A stretch of 20,394 bases of DNA from JARRLC01 sp050290865 (GCA_050290865.1 JBNKIW010000045.1:1-20394); one strand, 5' to 3'. Numbered from the stretch's first letter, positions 1-7,855 are shown. Notes: generated by a model not told the origin, from the letters alone. Program-made: numbers and translations.

Positions 1-129
1 CCAGCGCCGAGTGATCCGTATTTTGAAAAATCAAACGATATCAGTGGGTTGAAGTAACCGCCAAGTGAAAACTTCGGGCTAAAACGTGTGCACTTCAACT
101 TTCGGACGCACATTGAGCGCGCCAAGTTG

Positions 130-160
130 CGCCATGGCCCGCACGAGGCAAGCCATGGCG
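130..160 (-). terminator. Inverted repeat after the first secreted-protein gene
   Basis: CGCCATGGC at 130-138 and GCCATGGCG at 152-160 form perfect 9-base arms around a 13-base loop. The repeat begins 24 bases downstream of the minus-strand stop at 184, where a terminator would be expected. No T-run follows on the minus strand, so it is not a canonical intrinsic terminator and may instead stabilise the 3' end of the mRNA. The first 129 bases of the window hold nothing I recognise. Confidence 0.35.
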
Positions 161-183
161 GTACGGGTTCAGTTCACCTCTGC

Positions 184-756
184 TCAGAGCGGATCGCCAA
201 CCTGAATGGTCATCACATCCGAATAGGCGCCAGCCTGCAGCGGATAGGGGCTGGCAAGCGTGCTTGCGGTACCGGTCAAGGCTGCTGCAGTGAACGGCGC
301 TTGACCCGCCGACGCTGTCTTCTTGCCGGGGGTGCCATTCGCTAGAAGTGTCACGGAGACCAGGTTGTCGACTTTGACTACCGCCTTGTAGTGAATCCGC
401 GGCACATTGGTGTTCGCAGCAACGCCGTTGAGGGTAATGCCGCCGTTCTGAGTCTTTGCGGACAGCTTTGCCCCTTGCCCAGTGCAAGCGACCGAAAGAT
501 TCGGTGTAACAACACTGCCGAGATCAACGTTGGGAATTACCATCAAATCTGGCGCGACGATTGACTTGTCAGAAAGATCAAACGTTCCAGTGAAGGGATT
601 GGTGTCTCCATTCACCGTGCATGCGTAGCCCAGGTTAAATTGGATCGTCGATCCGCCGCTCGCATTACCACCAGCAGCATTACCACCAGCAGCAATGGCG
701 TAACCGGAGCCCGCGATAAGAGCTGAGAAGGCAACAGTTGCAAAAATCTTCTTCAT
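184..756 (-). CDS. Secreted 190-residue protein, possibly spore-coat-U/pilin-like
   Basis: I do not recognise a named gene. The product opens with a clear signal peptide (MKKIFATVAFSALIAGSGYA, cleavage near residues 20-23), so it is exported. The start is firm: a GGAGGA ribosome binding site lies just before the ATG. The mature chain begins with a GGNA-type Gly/Asn/Ala repeat, encoded by a perfect 15-base tandem duplication, and continues as a Thr/Val/Asn-rich, beta-strand-like chain with two cysteines (in YACTV and VACTG). It ends with an AGAYSDVMTIQVGD motif, much like the final strand of spore coat protein U (SCPU)/Csu-type secreted subunits. The next gene upstream encodes an equally long protein with the same ending style. 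No chaperone or usher is nearby. Secretion is well supported; the family assignment is tentative. Confidence 0.6.
   Translation of the reverse strand: MKKIFATVAFSALIAGSGYAIAAGGNAAGGNASGGSTIQFNLGYACTVNGDTNPFTGTFDLSDKSIVAPDLMVIPNVDLGSVVTPNLSVACTGQGAKLSAKTQNGGITLNGVAANTNVPRIHYKAVVKVDNLVSVTLLANGTPGKKTASAGQAPFTAAALTGTASTLASPYPLQAGAYSDVMTIQVGDPL
662..691. repeat. 15-bp tandem repeat, two perfect copies
   Basis: The unit GCATTACCACCAGCA occurs at 662-676 and again at 677-691 with no mismatch. It lies in frame within the first secreted-protein gene, just after the signal peptide, and each copy adds a Gly/Asn/Ala pentapeptide. Slippage would change the protein by five residues without a frameshift. 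Confidence 0.85.
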
Positions 757-1149
757 TTAATCCTCCGATGGTGAAGGTATAAGGTTGCGTTTGTCGTGTA
801 CGCGGCAAAAATCCGTTGCTCTTATGTGAGCAAAAGTGCCTAATCAATGAGAACGCAGTACTAGTACAAACCGTGCCGGCAACATCATTGCGTACGCCGC
901 CGGCAGGGGGCTTAAATGTGCCATCCGCGCCTGCATGCCCGGATCGAAACCCGGCCACTACATTCGTGTTTGGCACTGTTTTCCAGCTTTCGCGGGAATG
1001 ACAGATGAGGGAGGCTGCCCTCGCATTCGTCGACGCAGCAAACACCATCCGTCCGCCCAGAGAACGAACTGCCGAATGAATTATATTTGCTGTTATTGAT
1101 TGCAGCCGCCGTCTAATCCGCTTGCGGCTCGATTATCTCTACCCGTGGG
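757..1149. other. Gene-free gap between the two secreted-protein genes
   Basis: I see no credible gene here. The right part (about 931-1002) holds a REP-like element, listed separately. A hairpin with TTGCTC/GAGCAA arms (816-821 and 828-833) lies about 60 bases upstream of the first gene's ATG and would be in its leader if the transcript starts further up. No convincing -35/-10 pair was found. Confidence 0.5.
931..1002. repeat. Degenerate REP-like element with two small hairpins
   Basis: Two hairpins lie close together. One has CCGG arms (939-942 and 951-954) around ATCGAAAC. The other is an imperfect TTCC-a-GC-tttc-GC-g-GGAA stem at 981-998, followed by TGAC. The second is a decayed version of the common proteobacterial extragenic hairpin TTCCCGC-tttc-GCGGGAA next to GTCA. 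Only one copy occurs in the window, so its status as a genomic repeat is inferred from resemblance. Confidence 0.35.
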
Positions 1150-1722
1150 TCATTGCCTCACCCCCACCCTGAATGTCAGCCGATCGGAATAAGTGCCTGC
1201 CGGAAGAGCCGTGACAGGCGGGTCCCAGTTCAGGGTCAGCGTCGCCTGACCGTTGAGCGCGATGCCCTGGCGCGAGTCATGAAATTGGCACGTAACTTGG
1301 CCAGTCTTCAGTGCCTGGCTCGGACACCGATCGTTGATAAGAACGTCGTCCGTCGGAATGTTAACGGCGAGCACATAGGGCACCCGCGCTTCCGGCCGCT
1401 TGGGCCCGATGGTCTGGCCCGCCAAGGCCAGGGCACCGTTTTCCGACTCCACCGAATAAGCGAACGGTGCGTTGCATTCGATATTGTAGCCGTATTGGAA
1501 GCTGCCGGAATTGAGGTCAAGGATGGTCATGGTGCGCGTGTCGGCGGCGCCGTAGCCCACCAGCGTGCATTTCGGCGTAATCCGCCCCTCGACGGCAATG
1601 CTCACGGTGTCGCCCGCCCCGGCGGGTGGCGCCATAGCCGTCACTACTCCCGCTATTGTGCTAAGAGCAGCAATCGGGAAGATCCTGAATCGAGCGATGG
1701 GGATATATCTATGTGCTCGCAT
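1150..1722 (-). CDS. Secreted SCPU-like (spore coat U/pilin-type) protein
   Basis: A 190-residue exported protein. I chose the ATG at 1722 because it has a GGAGAGG ribosome binding site and is followed by a signal peptide ending near PPAGAG (residues 33-38). The reading frame is open further upstream, but only from a GTG with no such support. The mature part starts with a short strand and a Cys (TPKCTLVGYG), contains three more cysteines (NIEC, NDRC, VTCQF) and closes with LPAGTYSDRLTFRVGV. That pattern, with an early Cys and a final 'PAGTYSD..T..V' strand, is typical of secreted SCPU-domain proteins, some of which build Csu-type fibres. It is probably a distant paralogue of the downstream gene at 184-756. 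No secretion usher is visible, so assembly into a fibre is not shown. Confidence 0.65.
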   Translation of the reverse strand: MRAHRYIPIARFRIFPIAALSTIAGVVTAMAPPAGAGDTVSIAVEGRITPKCTLVGYGAADTRTMTILDLNSGSFQYGYNIECNAPFAYSVESENGALALAGQTIGPKRPEARVPYVLAVNIPTDDVLINDRCPSQALKTGQVTCQFHDSRQGIALNGQATLTLNWDPPVTALPAGTYSDRLTFRVGVRQ

Positions 1723-2105
1723 GATGTCCTCTCCGTTGACCGTACAACTCACATAAGCGCAATCTTCGCTGGTGCTGAACCGACGGTGCAACCCGTGTTG
1801 CCCTGTGCGAGGGTAAGTAGCACAAGGTACAAAATGCACGCAATAGGTGTATTACTTAAAGTTAACCATTCAGACGCGATATGTGGCTTCTGGGGCACAA
1901 TTCGTATAGTAGATCAACTTGCAGAGACATGAGGTTCGCAGTCGTTCTATTGGGTAAACACGATAATCAAGAATGACTTGATCGGGCGTATTCTACAAAC
2001 AAGGCTTTATACTTATGGGCGTTTTTGGCTGTCAGAACGAGCGCGTGGCACCGGAGGGATAGCACGGCGCCTGTGCTGCGGCTTTTCCCCATTGCGAAGG
2101 CAGGA
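1723..2105. other. Gene-free gap upstream of the SCPU-like gene
   Basis: No credible gene. The stretch is more AT-rich than its surroundings and should contain the promoter of the SCPU-like gene and the 3' end of the protease transcript. One hairpin, ATCAAG at 1966-1971 and CTTGAT at 1977-1982 with a 5-base loop, is visible but has no T-run on either strand. Confidence 0.45.
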
Positions 2106-3947
2106 TTATTGTTGGCGTGTGCGTAAATGCCTTTTTGGGCCTGCGACGCTCCGGTTCGGCGGCGAACAGAGGGGCGGCGCCTGCACCAGACCGCGCCCAA
2201 AAGTGAAATTGCTGCCGGCGTTATTCCCGAGATGCGTGAATCTCAGCCGATCCAGGAGCGAGTCTTTCGGCATTTCCAGCACCTGCTGCCGCTGTAGCGC
2301 CAATACCGCCGTGACGAACGGTGCGGCGAATGACGTCCCCGAACGATAGCCCTCGCGTCCTTCGGGGATGGCCGTCCAGATGTGAACTCCGGGAGCGGCG
2401 AGGTCTATCTGCGGGCCGCGCGTGGCAAACTGGAAGACCTTAAGGTCCCTGTTCACCGCGGTTACGGCGATGACCTCGGGGTAAGCCGCCGGGTAAACAG
2501 GCTCGCCCGCCGGTCCGCCATTGCCGGCCGCCGCGACGAACACGAAACCGCGCGCGCTGAGGGCCGCGATCCGGAACCGCAGGATCTCGTCACGCGGGCC
2601 GGAAAAGCTCATATTGATCAGTTTCACTCCGGCGGCGCCCATCCAGTCCAGCGCTTTGAGGAGCGACAGGGTGTCGGTCTGCGACACGCCGTTTTCGCCT
2701 ATGAAGAATGCGCTCGCGACGAAGAACGAGGCTTCGTGAGCGAGGCCGGGAGTGCCGCTATCCGGACGCCCGGCGAGGATCGCCAGCACCCCGGTGCCGT
2801 GCCAGCGCGATGAGGCCTGTCTGCCTTCCGGGATGAAGCGCTTATGGGTGATGCGCTGGCCGCTGAAGGCGGGATGACGCAGGTCGATGCTGGTATCGAT
2901 AACGCCGATAGGAACGCCTTTCGTGCAGGTGGCGAAACGAGGCTTCCACTGGATCGCGTTTCGGCCATAGCAATGGTCGGCCTGGCAGGGCGTGGCGAGG
3001 CCCAGGCGTGCGGGCCGCGTTCGCTGTCCGGGGATGTGCTGTTTCGTAGCCGGGAGGTACGGCCGGTAGAGGCGGTTCAGATGAAACTGCCCGGCGGGCA
3101 TCCCGCGTCTGAGCTGGTGCATCGCAGCCTGCGCATCCATGCCTCGCGGCGTGCGCAGCACGGAAATCTCCGTCCCGTCGGCAAGGCGCGAGGAGCCCGC
3201 CATCCGGAAGCCGAGTGAGCGCGCGCGCGCTGCGCCCCGCGGCGAGAGGTTGACGGCGAGAACCTCATTGGGCGAGTAGGAATCCGGGGCAATTTTGACG
3301 GTGTCCGGCCGCCGCGATTTCGCTCCCGCGTCGCCCGTACCTTTCCCGCTCGTGTCGCCATCGCTCTCCTTGCGCCGGAGGCCGACTGCCTTGCCTTTGG
3401 GGTCGGGGCTGGTCTTTTCGCCGGTCAGCCCGGGAGGGCTCGCTTTGCCGGGGAAACGGATCGTGCCGAGAAAGTCCGCCGCGTTCTCTGTGATGGCGTT
3501 CAAATCTTTCAATGTGCCGAGGTGCAGGCCCGAGTCGATCTTGGTTGCGGCGTCCAGCGCCTCGTTGATTTCGTCTCCGTCACGCCCTTCCTGACCGGGT
3601 GGCAGGAAGCCATCATTGTTATAGTCAAGATCGGATTTGCCACCCGCTTTGCCGGGCATGGTATCGAGTACGGATGGACCACCGGAATCGTCGCGGCCAT
3701 AGGCGTTGCCACCGCCGTTGCCGCCGCCAAGACCCACCCCGTTTCCCTTGCCATTGCCGCCCGCATGGTTGCTGCCGGGTACCCCGCCCTTTCCTGCATG
3801 AGCGGGCATGGGGATCACGAGGCTGGACAAAGATAAGGAGACAGCAGCCAAAGCAAGAATGGCAGCCAGCACTGCGGGGATCGAAGCGGCAGCGGGCTCG
3901 GCTACTCTGCCGTCGTGTCTCCGGTATCTGGCTGCGTCATGCTTCAT
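2106..3947 (-). CDS. Subtilisin-like S8 serine peptidase, exported
   Basis: A 613-residue subtilase. The catalytic triad is intact: Asp351 in GVIDTSID, His383 in WHGTGV, Ser539 in SGTSFAAP, with the oxyanion Asn476 in AAAGNGG. An N-terminal hydrophobic stretch (about residues 22-44) ending at MPAHA looks like a signal peptide with a long basic leader. Then come a Gly/Asn-rich low-complexity segment (about 50-85), an EF-hand-like loop with the DxNxDG pattern (DYNNDG, about 108-113), a charged linker, and a region around 220-300 that may be the pro-domain. The protease domain is C-terminal (about 345-590). I chose the ATG at 3947, which places the signal peptide near the N-terminus. Its ribosome binding site is weak (GGAGG 13 bases away) and an in-frame GTG exists at 4040. 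Exported subtilases usually act in the periplasm or outside the cell; the substrate is unknown. It may process the neighbouring secreted proteins, but nothing shows this. Confidence 0.88.
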   Translation of the reverse strand: MKHDAARYRRHDGRVAEPAAASIPAVLAAILALAAVSLSLSSLVIPMPAHAGKGGVPGSNHAGGNGKGNGVGLGGGNGGGNAYGRDDSGGPSVLDTMPGKAGGKSDLDYNNDGFLPPGQEGRDGDEINEALDAATKIDSGLHLGTLKDLNAITENAADFLGTIRFPGKASPPGLTGEKTSPDPKGKAVGLRRKESDGDTSGKGTGDAGAKSRRPDTVKIAPDSYSPNEVLAVNLSPRGAARARSLGFRMAGSSRLADGTEISVLRTPRGMDAQAAMHQLRRGMPAGQFHLNRLYRPYLPATKQHIPGQRTRPARLGLATPCQADHCYGRNAIQWKPRFATCTKGVPIGVIDTSIDLRHPAFSGQRITHKRFIPEGRQASSRWHGTGVLAILAGRPDSGTPGLAHEASFFVASAFFIGENGVSQTDTLSLLKALDWMGAAGVKLINMSFSGPRDEILRFRIAALSARGFVFVAAAGNGGPAGEPVYPAAYPEVIAVTAVNRDLKVFQFATRGPQIDLAAPGVHIWTAIPEGREGYRSGTSFAAPFVTAVLALQRQQVLEMPKDSLLDRLRFTHLGNNAGSNFTFGRGLVQAPPLCSPPNRSVAGPKRHLRTRQQ

Positions 3948-4279
3948 CGACGCTTCGCAGCCTCCGCCGAGGCGCGCCCCCCATCTGCCCCTGTTCTGAT
4001 CCCGCTCGTCGGCGATCCTCCGCTGAGAGGCGGCGGCCACTCAGCGCGCATGGATCATATTCGCAGCGCGGGACGGGGGACTATCAGGGATACTCCGCGG
4101 TTCCGCACCCGCTCCCTCGCGGATAAGGGGCTCGGCGGGAAGCGCCGCTGAGTAGCGTGCAACGCTATGAGGGAGAGTATTGGCGGGGCAGCAACGACAC
4201 CGCAGCTGCCCGCGCTCATGTCTGACGCGGCGTCATTCGTCCGGCACGGCCGTACGATCCCCGGGGAAGACCGCCGGCC

Positions 4280-5377
4280 TCAGTTCGCTGTGCGGAAGTG
4301 CATTACATCGCCATCGTGGACGACGTAGTCCTTGCCTTCCAGCCGCATCCGCCCGGCTTCCTTGGCGCCAAGCTCGCCGCTGTAGCGCACGAAGTCGTCG
4401 AACGAGATCGTCTCTGCACGGATGAATCCCTTCTCGAAATCGGTGTGAATGACACCCGCTGCCTGCGGCGCCGCCGTACCGTTCGTGACCGTCCACGCGC
4501 GCGCCTCTTTCGGCCCAACGGTGAAATAGGTGATCAGTCCGAGGAGCTTGTAGCCGGCGCGAATCAGGCGGTTGAGGCCCGGCTCCTCGAGACCCAGGCT
4601 GTCGAGATAGTCGGCCCGTTCGTCCTCGGCCAGTTGCGCGAGTTCAGCCTCGATCTTAGCGGAGATAGCGACGATCCCGGCGCCCTCCTTCTCCGCTTTC
4701 GCCTCGACAGCGCGGGAATGGGCGTTGCCCTCGGCCGCCGCCCCCTCGTCCACATTGCACACATAGAGGACCGGCTTTGCGGTCAGCAACTGCAGTTGGT
4801 GGAAACGCGAGCGCTCCTCGGCTGGCACCTCGGCCAGGCGCGCCGGCCTGCCCTCGCTGAGCACGGCGAGCGCGGCGTCCACCAGCGCCAACGTGGCCTT
4901 CGCCTCCTTATCCGCGCCTTTTGCCTTTTTTTCCAGCGCGGGGCGGCGCCGTTCCAGGCTCTCCAGATCGGCGAGCATGAGTTCCGTTTCCACGGTCTCG
5001 GCATCGGACGCCGGATCCACGTGGCCTTCAACATGGGTCACGTCGCCGTCCTCGAAGCAGCGCAGCACATAGGCGATGGCATCGCATTCGCGGATATTGG
5101 CGAGGAACTGATTGCCGAGGCCTTCGCCTTTGGAGGCGCCTTTTACCAGCCCGGCGATATCAACGAAGGTGAGCCGCGTCGGGATGACCTGGCCGGATCT
5201 GGCAATGGCCGCAAGACGATCGAGGCGCGGGTCCGGGACGGGCACATCGCCCACATTCGGTTCGATGGTGCAGAATGGATAGTTCGCGGCTTCGGCCGCC
5301 GCCGACTGTGTCAGAGCATTGAAAAGCGTGGACTTGCCGACATTCGGCAGGCCCACGATTCCGCATTTGAATCCCAT
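4280..5377 (-). CDS. ychF: Redox-regulated ATPase YchF (Obg family)
   Basis: A full-length 365-residue YchF/OLA1 protein. The P-loop is GLPNVGKST (9-17), the G3 motif is in TFVDIAGLVKG, and the G4 position reads NVDE rather than NKxD. That NxxE form is the known reason this family prefers ATP over GTP. A coiled helical insert follows (about 135-175), and the C-terminal part with ITYFTVGPKEARAW is the TGS domain. YchF is a cytoplasmic ribosome-associated P-loop ATPase linked to stress responses; its exact role is unsettled. It lies 23 bp after pth on the same strand and probably shares that transcript. A GAGAG ribosome binding site lies about 10 bases before the ATG. No convincing terminator was seen in the following 240 bp. 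Confidence 0.97.
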   Translation of the reverse strand: MGFKCGIVGLPNVGKSTLFNALTQSAAAEAANYPFCTIEPNVGDVPVPDPRLDRLAAIARSGQVIPTRLTFVDIAGLVKGASKGEGLGNQFLANIRECDAIAYVLRCFEDGDVTHVEGHVDPASDAETVETELMLADLESLERRRPALEKKAKGADKEAKATLALVDAALAVLSEGRPARLAEVPAEERSRFHQLQLLTAKPVLYVCNVDEGAAAEGNAHSRAVEAKAEKEGAGIVAISAKIEAELAQLAEDERADYLDSLGLEEPGLNRLIRAGYKLLGLITYFTVGPKEARAWTVTNGTAAPQAAGVIHTDFEKGFIRAETISFDDFVRYSGELGAKEAGRMRLEGKDYVVHDGDVMHFRTAN

Positions 5378-5400
5378 GGGTTACAATCTCTCGGGTTCGC

Positions 5401-6141
5401 TCACGGCCGGTTCAGCCACGCCCGCAGCCTGGCACCGAGCGAGGTTTCCTTAGCCGCAGTCTGCGCAATCGCTGCGTGTGACTGTGGCGTCGGTTTGCCG
5501 GTCGCTGCGGACGTGGGTTCCGCAGTGGGTGCCGCCTCTTTGCCGGGCTTGACCGTTGCCGGCCGGGTTGCGCGCGCAACCTCATTCATGAACTTCGCGT
5601 CCTGACCGCCCACGAGATGCGGCAGCGCTTGCGCGACTGCGGGCAGCAAGGTTTCCAGCCATTCGCGGTCTGCGCGGGCGAAATCGTGCAGCACGTAGTG
5701 CACCACCGCCTCGCGGCTGCCGGGATGGCCGACACCGATACGCAGACGCGCATAGTCGTTGCCGATATGGGCGGAGATCGACCTGAGGCCGTTGTGCCCG
5801 GCGTGACCGCCGCCGGTCTTCACGCGAACCTTTCCCGGTTCCAGGTCCAACTCGTCGTGAAATACGATCACATCGGCAGGCGAAACCTTATAGAAGCGGA
5901 TGGCCTCCGCCACGGCGCGCCCGGACTCGTTCATGTAGGTCTGCGGCTTGATGAGCAGGCATTTGGTGCGGCTGATTTCCACCTCGGCCACCACCCCCTG
6001 GAAACGCCGCCGCCACGTGGAAGCGCCGTAGCGCCGGGCAATGGCGTCCACGGCCATGAATCCCACATTGTGGCGGTGCCGTTCATACTCACCGCCGGGA
6101 TTGCCCAGGCCGACCAGGATCTTCATGCCACGCTTACTCAT
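5401..6141 (-). CDS. pth: Peptidyl-tRNA hydrolase with C-terminal extension
   Basis: Pth frees tRNA from peptidyl-tRNA that drops off ribosomes, in the cytoplasm. The family hallmarks are present: VGLGNPGGEY near the N-terminus, the catalytic His in RHNVGF (His24), KPQTYMNESG, FHDELDLEPG and GGGHAGHNGLRS. The body ends near residue 190. A further stretch of about 55 residues, rich in Ala, Thr, Pro and Lys and ending LRAWLNRP, is absent from the compact E. coli enzyme (about 194 residues). The start is uncertain. The ATG at 6141 and a second in-frame ATG at 6126 (MKILVGLG) are both possible, and neither has a well-spaced ribosome binding site. The gene follows rplY by 27 bp; rplY-pth pairs are common. 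Confidence 0.96.
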   Translation of the reverse strand: MSKRGMKILVGLGNPGGEYERHRHNVGFMAVDAIARRYGASTWRRRFQGVVAEVEISRTKCLLIKPQTYMNESGRAVAEAIRFYKVSPADVIVFHDELDLEPGKVRVKTGGGHAGHNGLRSISAHIGNDYARLRIGVGHPGSREAVVHYVLHDFARADREWLETLLPAVAQALPHLVGGQDAKFMNEVARATRPATVKPGKEAAPTAEPTSAATGKPTPQSHAAIAQTAAKETSLGARLRAWLNRP

Positions 6142-6168
6142 CTGCTAAAGCACCGTCAAACCGCCTCC

Positions 6169-6786
6169 TCACGCCGTGGGAGTTCCTTCCTCAGCGCCGC
6201 CCTCCACCTCTTCCGGCTTCATGGCTGAAGAACCGGCGACGGTGGCGATGGTGAAATCGCGCTCGATCGTGGGTTTGACATCCGGCGGTAGCTTGACGGT
6301 GGAAATGTGGACAGAGTCACCGATTTCAAGGCCGGTCAGATCGACCTCGATGACCTCCGGAATGGCCCCGGCCGGGCAATTCAACTCGACTTCATGCCGC
6401 ACGACATTGAGCACGCCGCCGCGCTTGAGGCCGGGCGACGCCTGCTCGTTGAGGAAGTGCACCGGCACATCGACGTCGATGCGCGAGGTGGCGGTGACGC
6501 GCATGAAGTCCACGTGGAGCGGGAAATCGCGAACCACATCCAGCTGCACGTCACGCGGAATGACGCGGATTTTCTTGCCGCCGATATCCAGCATGTAGAT
6601 GGTGGACAGGAAATGCCCAGCCTGCACCTGCTCGGCGATCTGCTTCCGCTCGACCTCCACCTTTTCGGCGCCTTCCTCACCGCCATAGACGATCGCCGGA
6701 AGCTTGCCCGTCTTGCGTATCATCTTCGCCGCGGCCTTGCCGCTAGCGTCTCTCGCAGCGGCCTTCAACTCGACCATTTGTGCCAT
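6169..6786 (-). CDS. rplY: 50S ribosomal protein L25 (CTC type)
   Basis: A 205-residue L25/general-stress-protein-CTC homologue that binds 5S rRNA in the large subunit. Residues 1-95 are the L25 domain (GKAAAKMIRKTGKLPAIVYGG is the typical opening; PLHVDFMRV ends it). Residues about 100-190 form the CTC/TL5 beta-domain (LNEQASPGLKRGGVLNVV, IGDSVHISTVKLP). An acidic, Glu-rich tail ends the protein. The long two-domain form is usual in alphaproteobacteria, whereas E. coli L25 has only the first domain. The ATG at 6786 has a GGAGAA ribosome binding site at 7 bases. The gene probably starts a unit with pth and ychF, served by the promoter in the 136-bp gap upstream. Confidence 0.96.
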   Translation of the reverse strand: MAQMVELKAAARDASGKAAAKMIRKTGKLPAIVYGGEEGAEKVEVERKQIAEQVQAGHFLSTIYMLDIGGKKIRVIPRDVQLDVVRDFPLHVDFMRVTATSRIDVDVPVHFLNEQASPGLKRGGVLNVVRHEVELNCPAGAIPEVIEVDLTGLEIGDSVHISTVKLPPDVKPTIERDFTIATVAGSSAMKPEEVEGGAEEGTPTA

Positions 6787-6809
6787 TTAGCCATTCTCCG
6801 GAATCAGAA

Positions 6810-6828
6810 TGGGCCGGAACACGGCCCA
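6810..6828 (-). promoter_or_regulatory. GC-rich hairpin in the rplY leader
   Basis: TGGGCCG at 6810-6816 and CGGCCCA at 6822-6828 form a perfect 7-bp stem with a 5-base loop. On the minus strand it is followed by TTCTGATTC, a weak T-run. It lies after the prs stop, so it could end prs transcripts. It also lies downstream of the predicted rplY promoter and about 12 bases before the rplY ribosome binding site, so it would sit in the rplY leader RNA too. Which role applies is not decided by the sequence. Confidence 0.45.
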
Positions 6829-6873
6829 ACGGGCACGCCCGCGAATAGGGGGTGCCGCCAAAACTGTCGCCGC

Positions 6874-6902
6874 TTTATAGACACAACGGATAAGAAACGC
6901 AA
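6874..6902 (-). promoter_or_regulatory. Predicted sigma-70-type promoter for rplY-pth-ychF
   Basis: On the minus strand, TTGCGT (6902-6897) and TATAAA (6879-6874) are separated by exactly 17 bases. The -10 box matches 5 of 6 consensus bases, and the -35 box matches the strongly conserved TTG. The predicted leader is about 80 bases long and includes the hairpin at 6810-6828. The site lies wholly in the prs-rplY gap. Confidence 0.55.
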
Positions 6903-6922
6903 TCGCCTCCCGCGGCTCCACG

Positions 6923-7855
6923 TCAATCGAACAGGCTGGAGACGGATTGTTCGTTAACCGTGCGCGCAATGGCCTCGCCGATCAACGGGGCCGCCGAGAG
7001 CACGCCGATATTCTGCGCTTTTAGCGTCGCCTCGGCGGGTTGAATGGAATCGGTGATGACCAGAGACTTCAGAGACGAAGCACCGATGCGCTCTGCTGCG
7101 CCGGGCGAAAGAACACCGTGCGTGCCATAGGCATGCACCTCCAGCGCACCGCGCTCGATCAAGGCAGCCGCAGCGTTCACCAGGGTGCCGCCGGAATCGA
7201 TGATATCGTCGATGAGGATGCAGATGCGCCCCGCAACATTGCCGATTACCGACATGACCTCGGATTCGCCTGGCCGCTCGCGCCGCTTATCGACGATGGC
7301 CAGTGGTGCGCCGATGCGTTGCGCGATGTTGCGGGCGCGGACCACGCCTCCGACGTCGGGCGAGACTACGGTGACGGCGTTGGCGTCAAACCGCTCCTTG
7401 ATCGCGCGCACGATGACCGGGGCGGCAAAGAGGTTATCGGTGGGGATGTCGAAGAAGCCCTGAATCTGCCCGGCGTGGAGGTCGAGCGTCATGACACGGT
7501 CGGCGCCGGAATGCGCGATCAAATTGGCGACGAGCTTGGCCGAAATCGGGGTGCGCGGGACGACCTTGCGGTCCTGACGAGCGTAGCCGTAATAGGGAAT
7601 AACCGCAGTAATGCGCTTCGCAGATGCGCGCCGGAGCGCGTCTATGATAATAAGAAGCTCCATGAGGTTGTCGTTGGTGGGGAAGGATGTCGATTGGATC
7701 ACAAAAACGTCCCGTCCGCGTACATTCTCATGGATCTCGACGAAAATTTCCATGTCGGCAAAGCGCCGGCAAATGCATTGGGTAAGCGAAATGTTGAGAT
7801 AGGCCGTAATGTCTTCGGCGAGCGGGCGGTTACTGTTGCCCGATACGAGTTTCAT
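6923..7855 (-). CDS. prs: Ribose-phosphate pyrophosphokinase (PRPP synthetase)
   Basis: Makes PRPP from ribose 5-phosphate and ATP in the cytoplasm, feeding purine, pyrimidine, histidine and tryptophan synthesis. The 310-residue length is normal. Visible motifs: ENVRGRDVFVIQSTS and PTNDNLMELL (42-68), the flexible loop region around YYGYARQDRK (88-97), TLDLHAGQIQGFF (123-135), catalytic Lys190 in VDKRR, and the PRPP-binding signature LIDDIIDSGGTL (214-225; many relatives have Thr where this has Ser). The frame is open far upstream of the ATG at 7855, but the family N-terminus (MKLVSGNSNRPLA) starts exactly there, with AGGAT just before it. The gene lies between a terminator upstream and the rplY promoter downstream, so it may be its own unit. 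Confidence 0.97.
   Translation of the reverse strand: MKLVSGNSNRPLAEDITAYLNISLTQCICRRFADMEIFVEIHENVRGRDVFVIQSTSFPTNDNLMELLIIIDALRRASAKRITAVIPYYGYARQDRKVVPRTPISAKLVANLIAHSGADRVMTLDLHAGQIQGFFDIPTDNLFAAPVIVRAIKERFDANAVTVVSPDVGGVVRARNIAQRIGAPLAIVDKRRERPGESEVMSVIGNVAGRICILIDDIIDSGGTLVNAAAALIERGALEVHAYGTHGVLSPGAAERIGASSLKSLVITDSIQPAEATLKAQNIGVLSAAPLIGEAIARTVNEQSVSSLFD

Noticed and set aside
935..960. tRNA-like T-arm (GTTTCGAT between CCGG arms, minus strand)
   Set aside because: No acceptor stem, anticodon arm or CCA end around it; better explained as part of a REP-like element.
3948..4040. Upstream GTG start for the subtilase
   Set aside because: It would put about 50 residues before the signal peptide's hydrophobic core, and no ribosome binding site was seen for it.
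4298..5605. 435-codon plus-strand frame antisense to ychF and the pth end
   Set aside because: ychF is certain by motif content, and the antisense protein matches nothing and crosses the ychF-pth junction.
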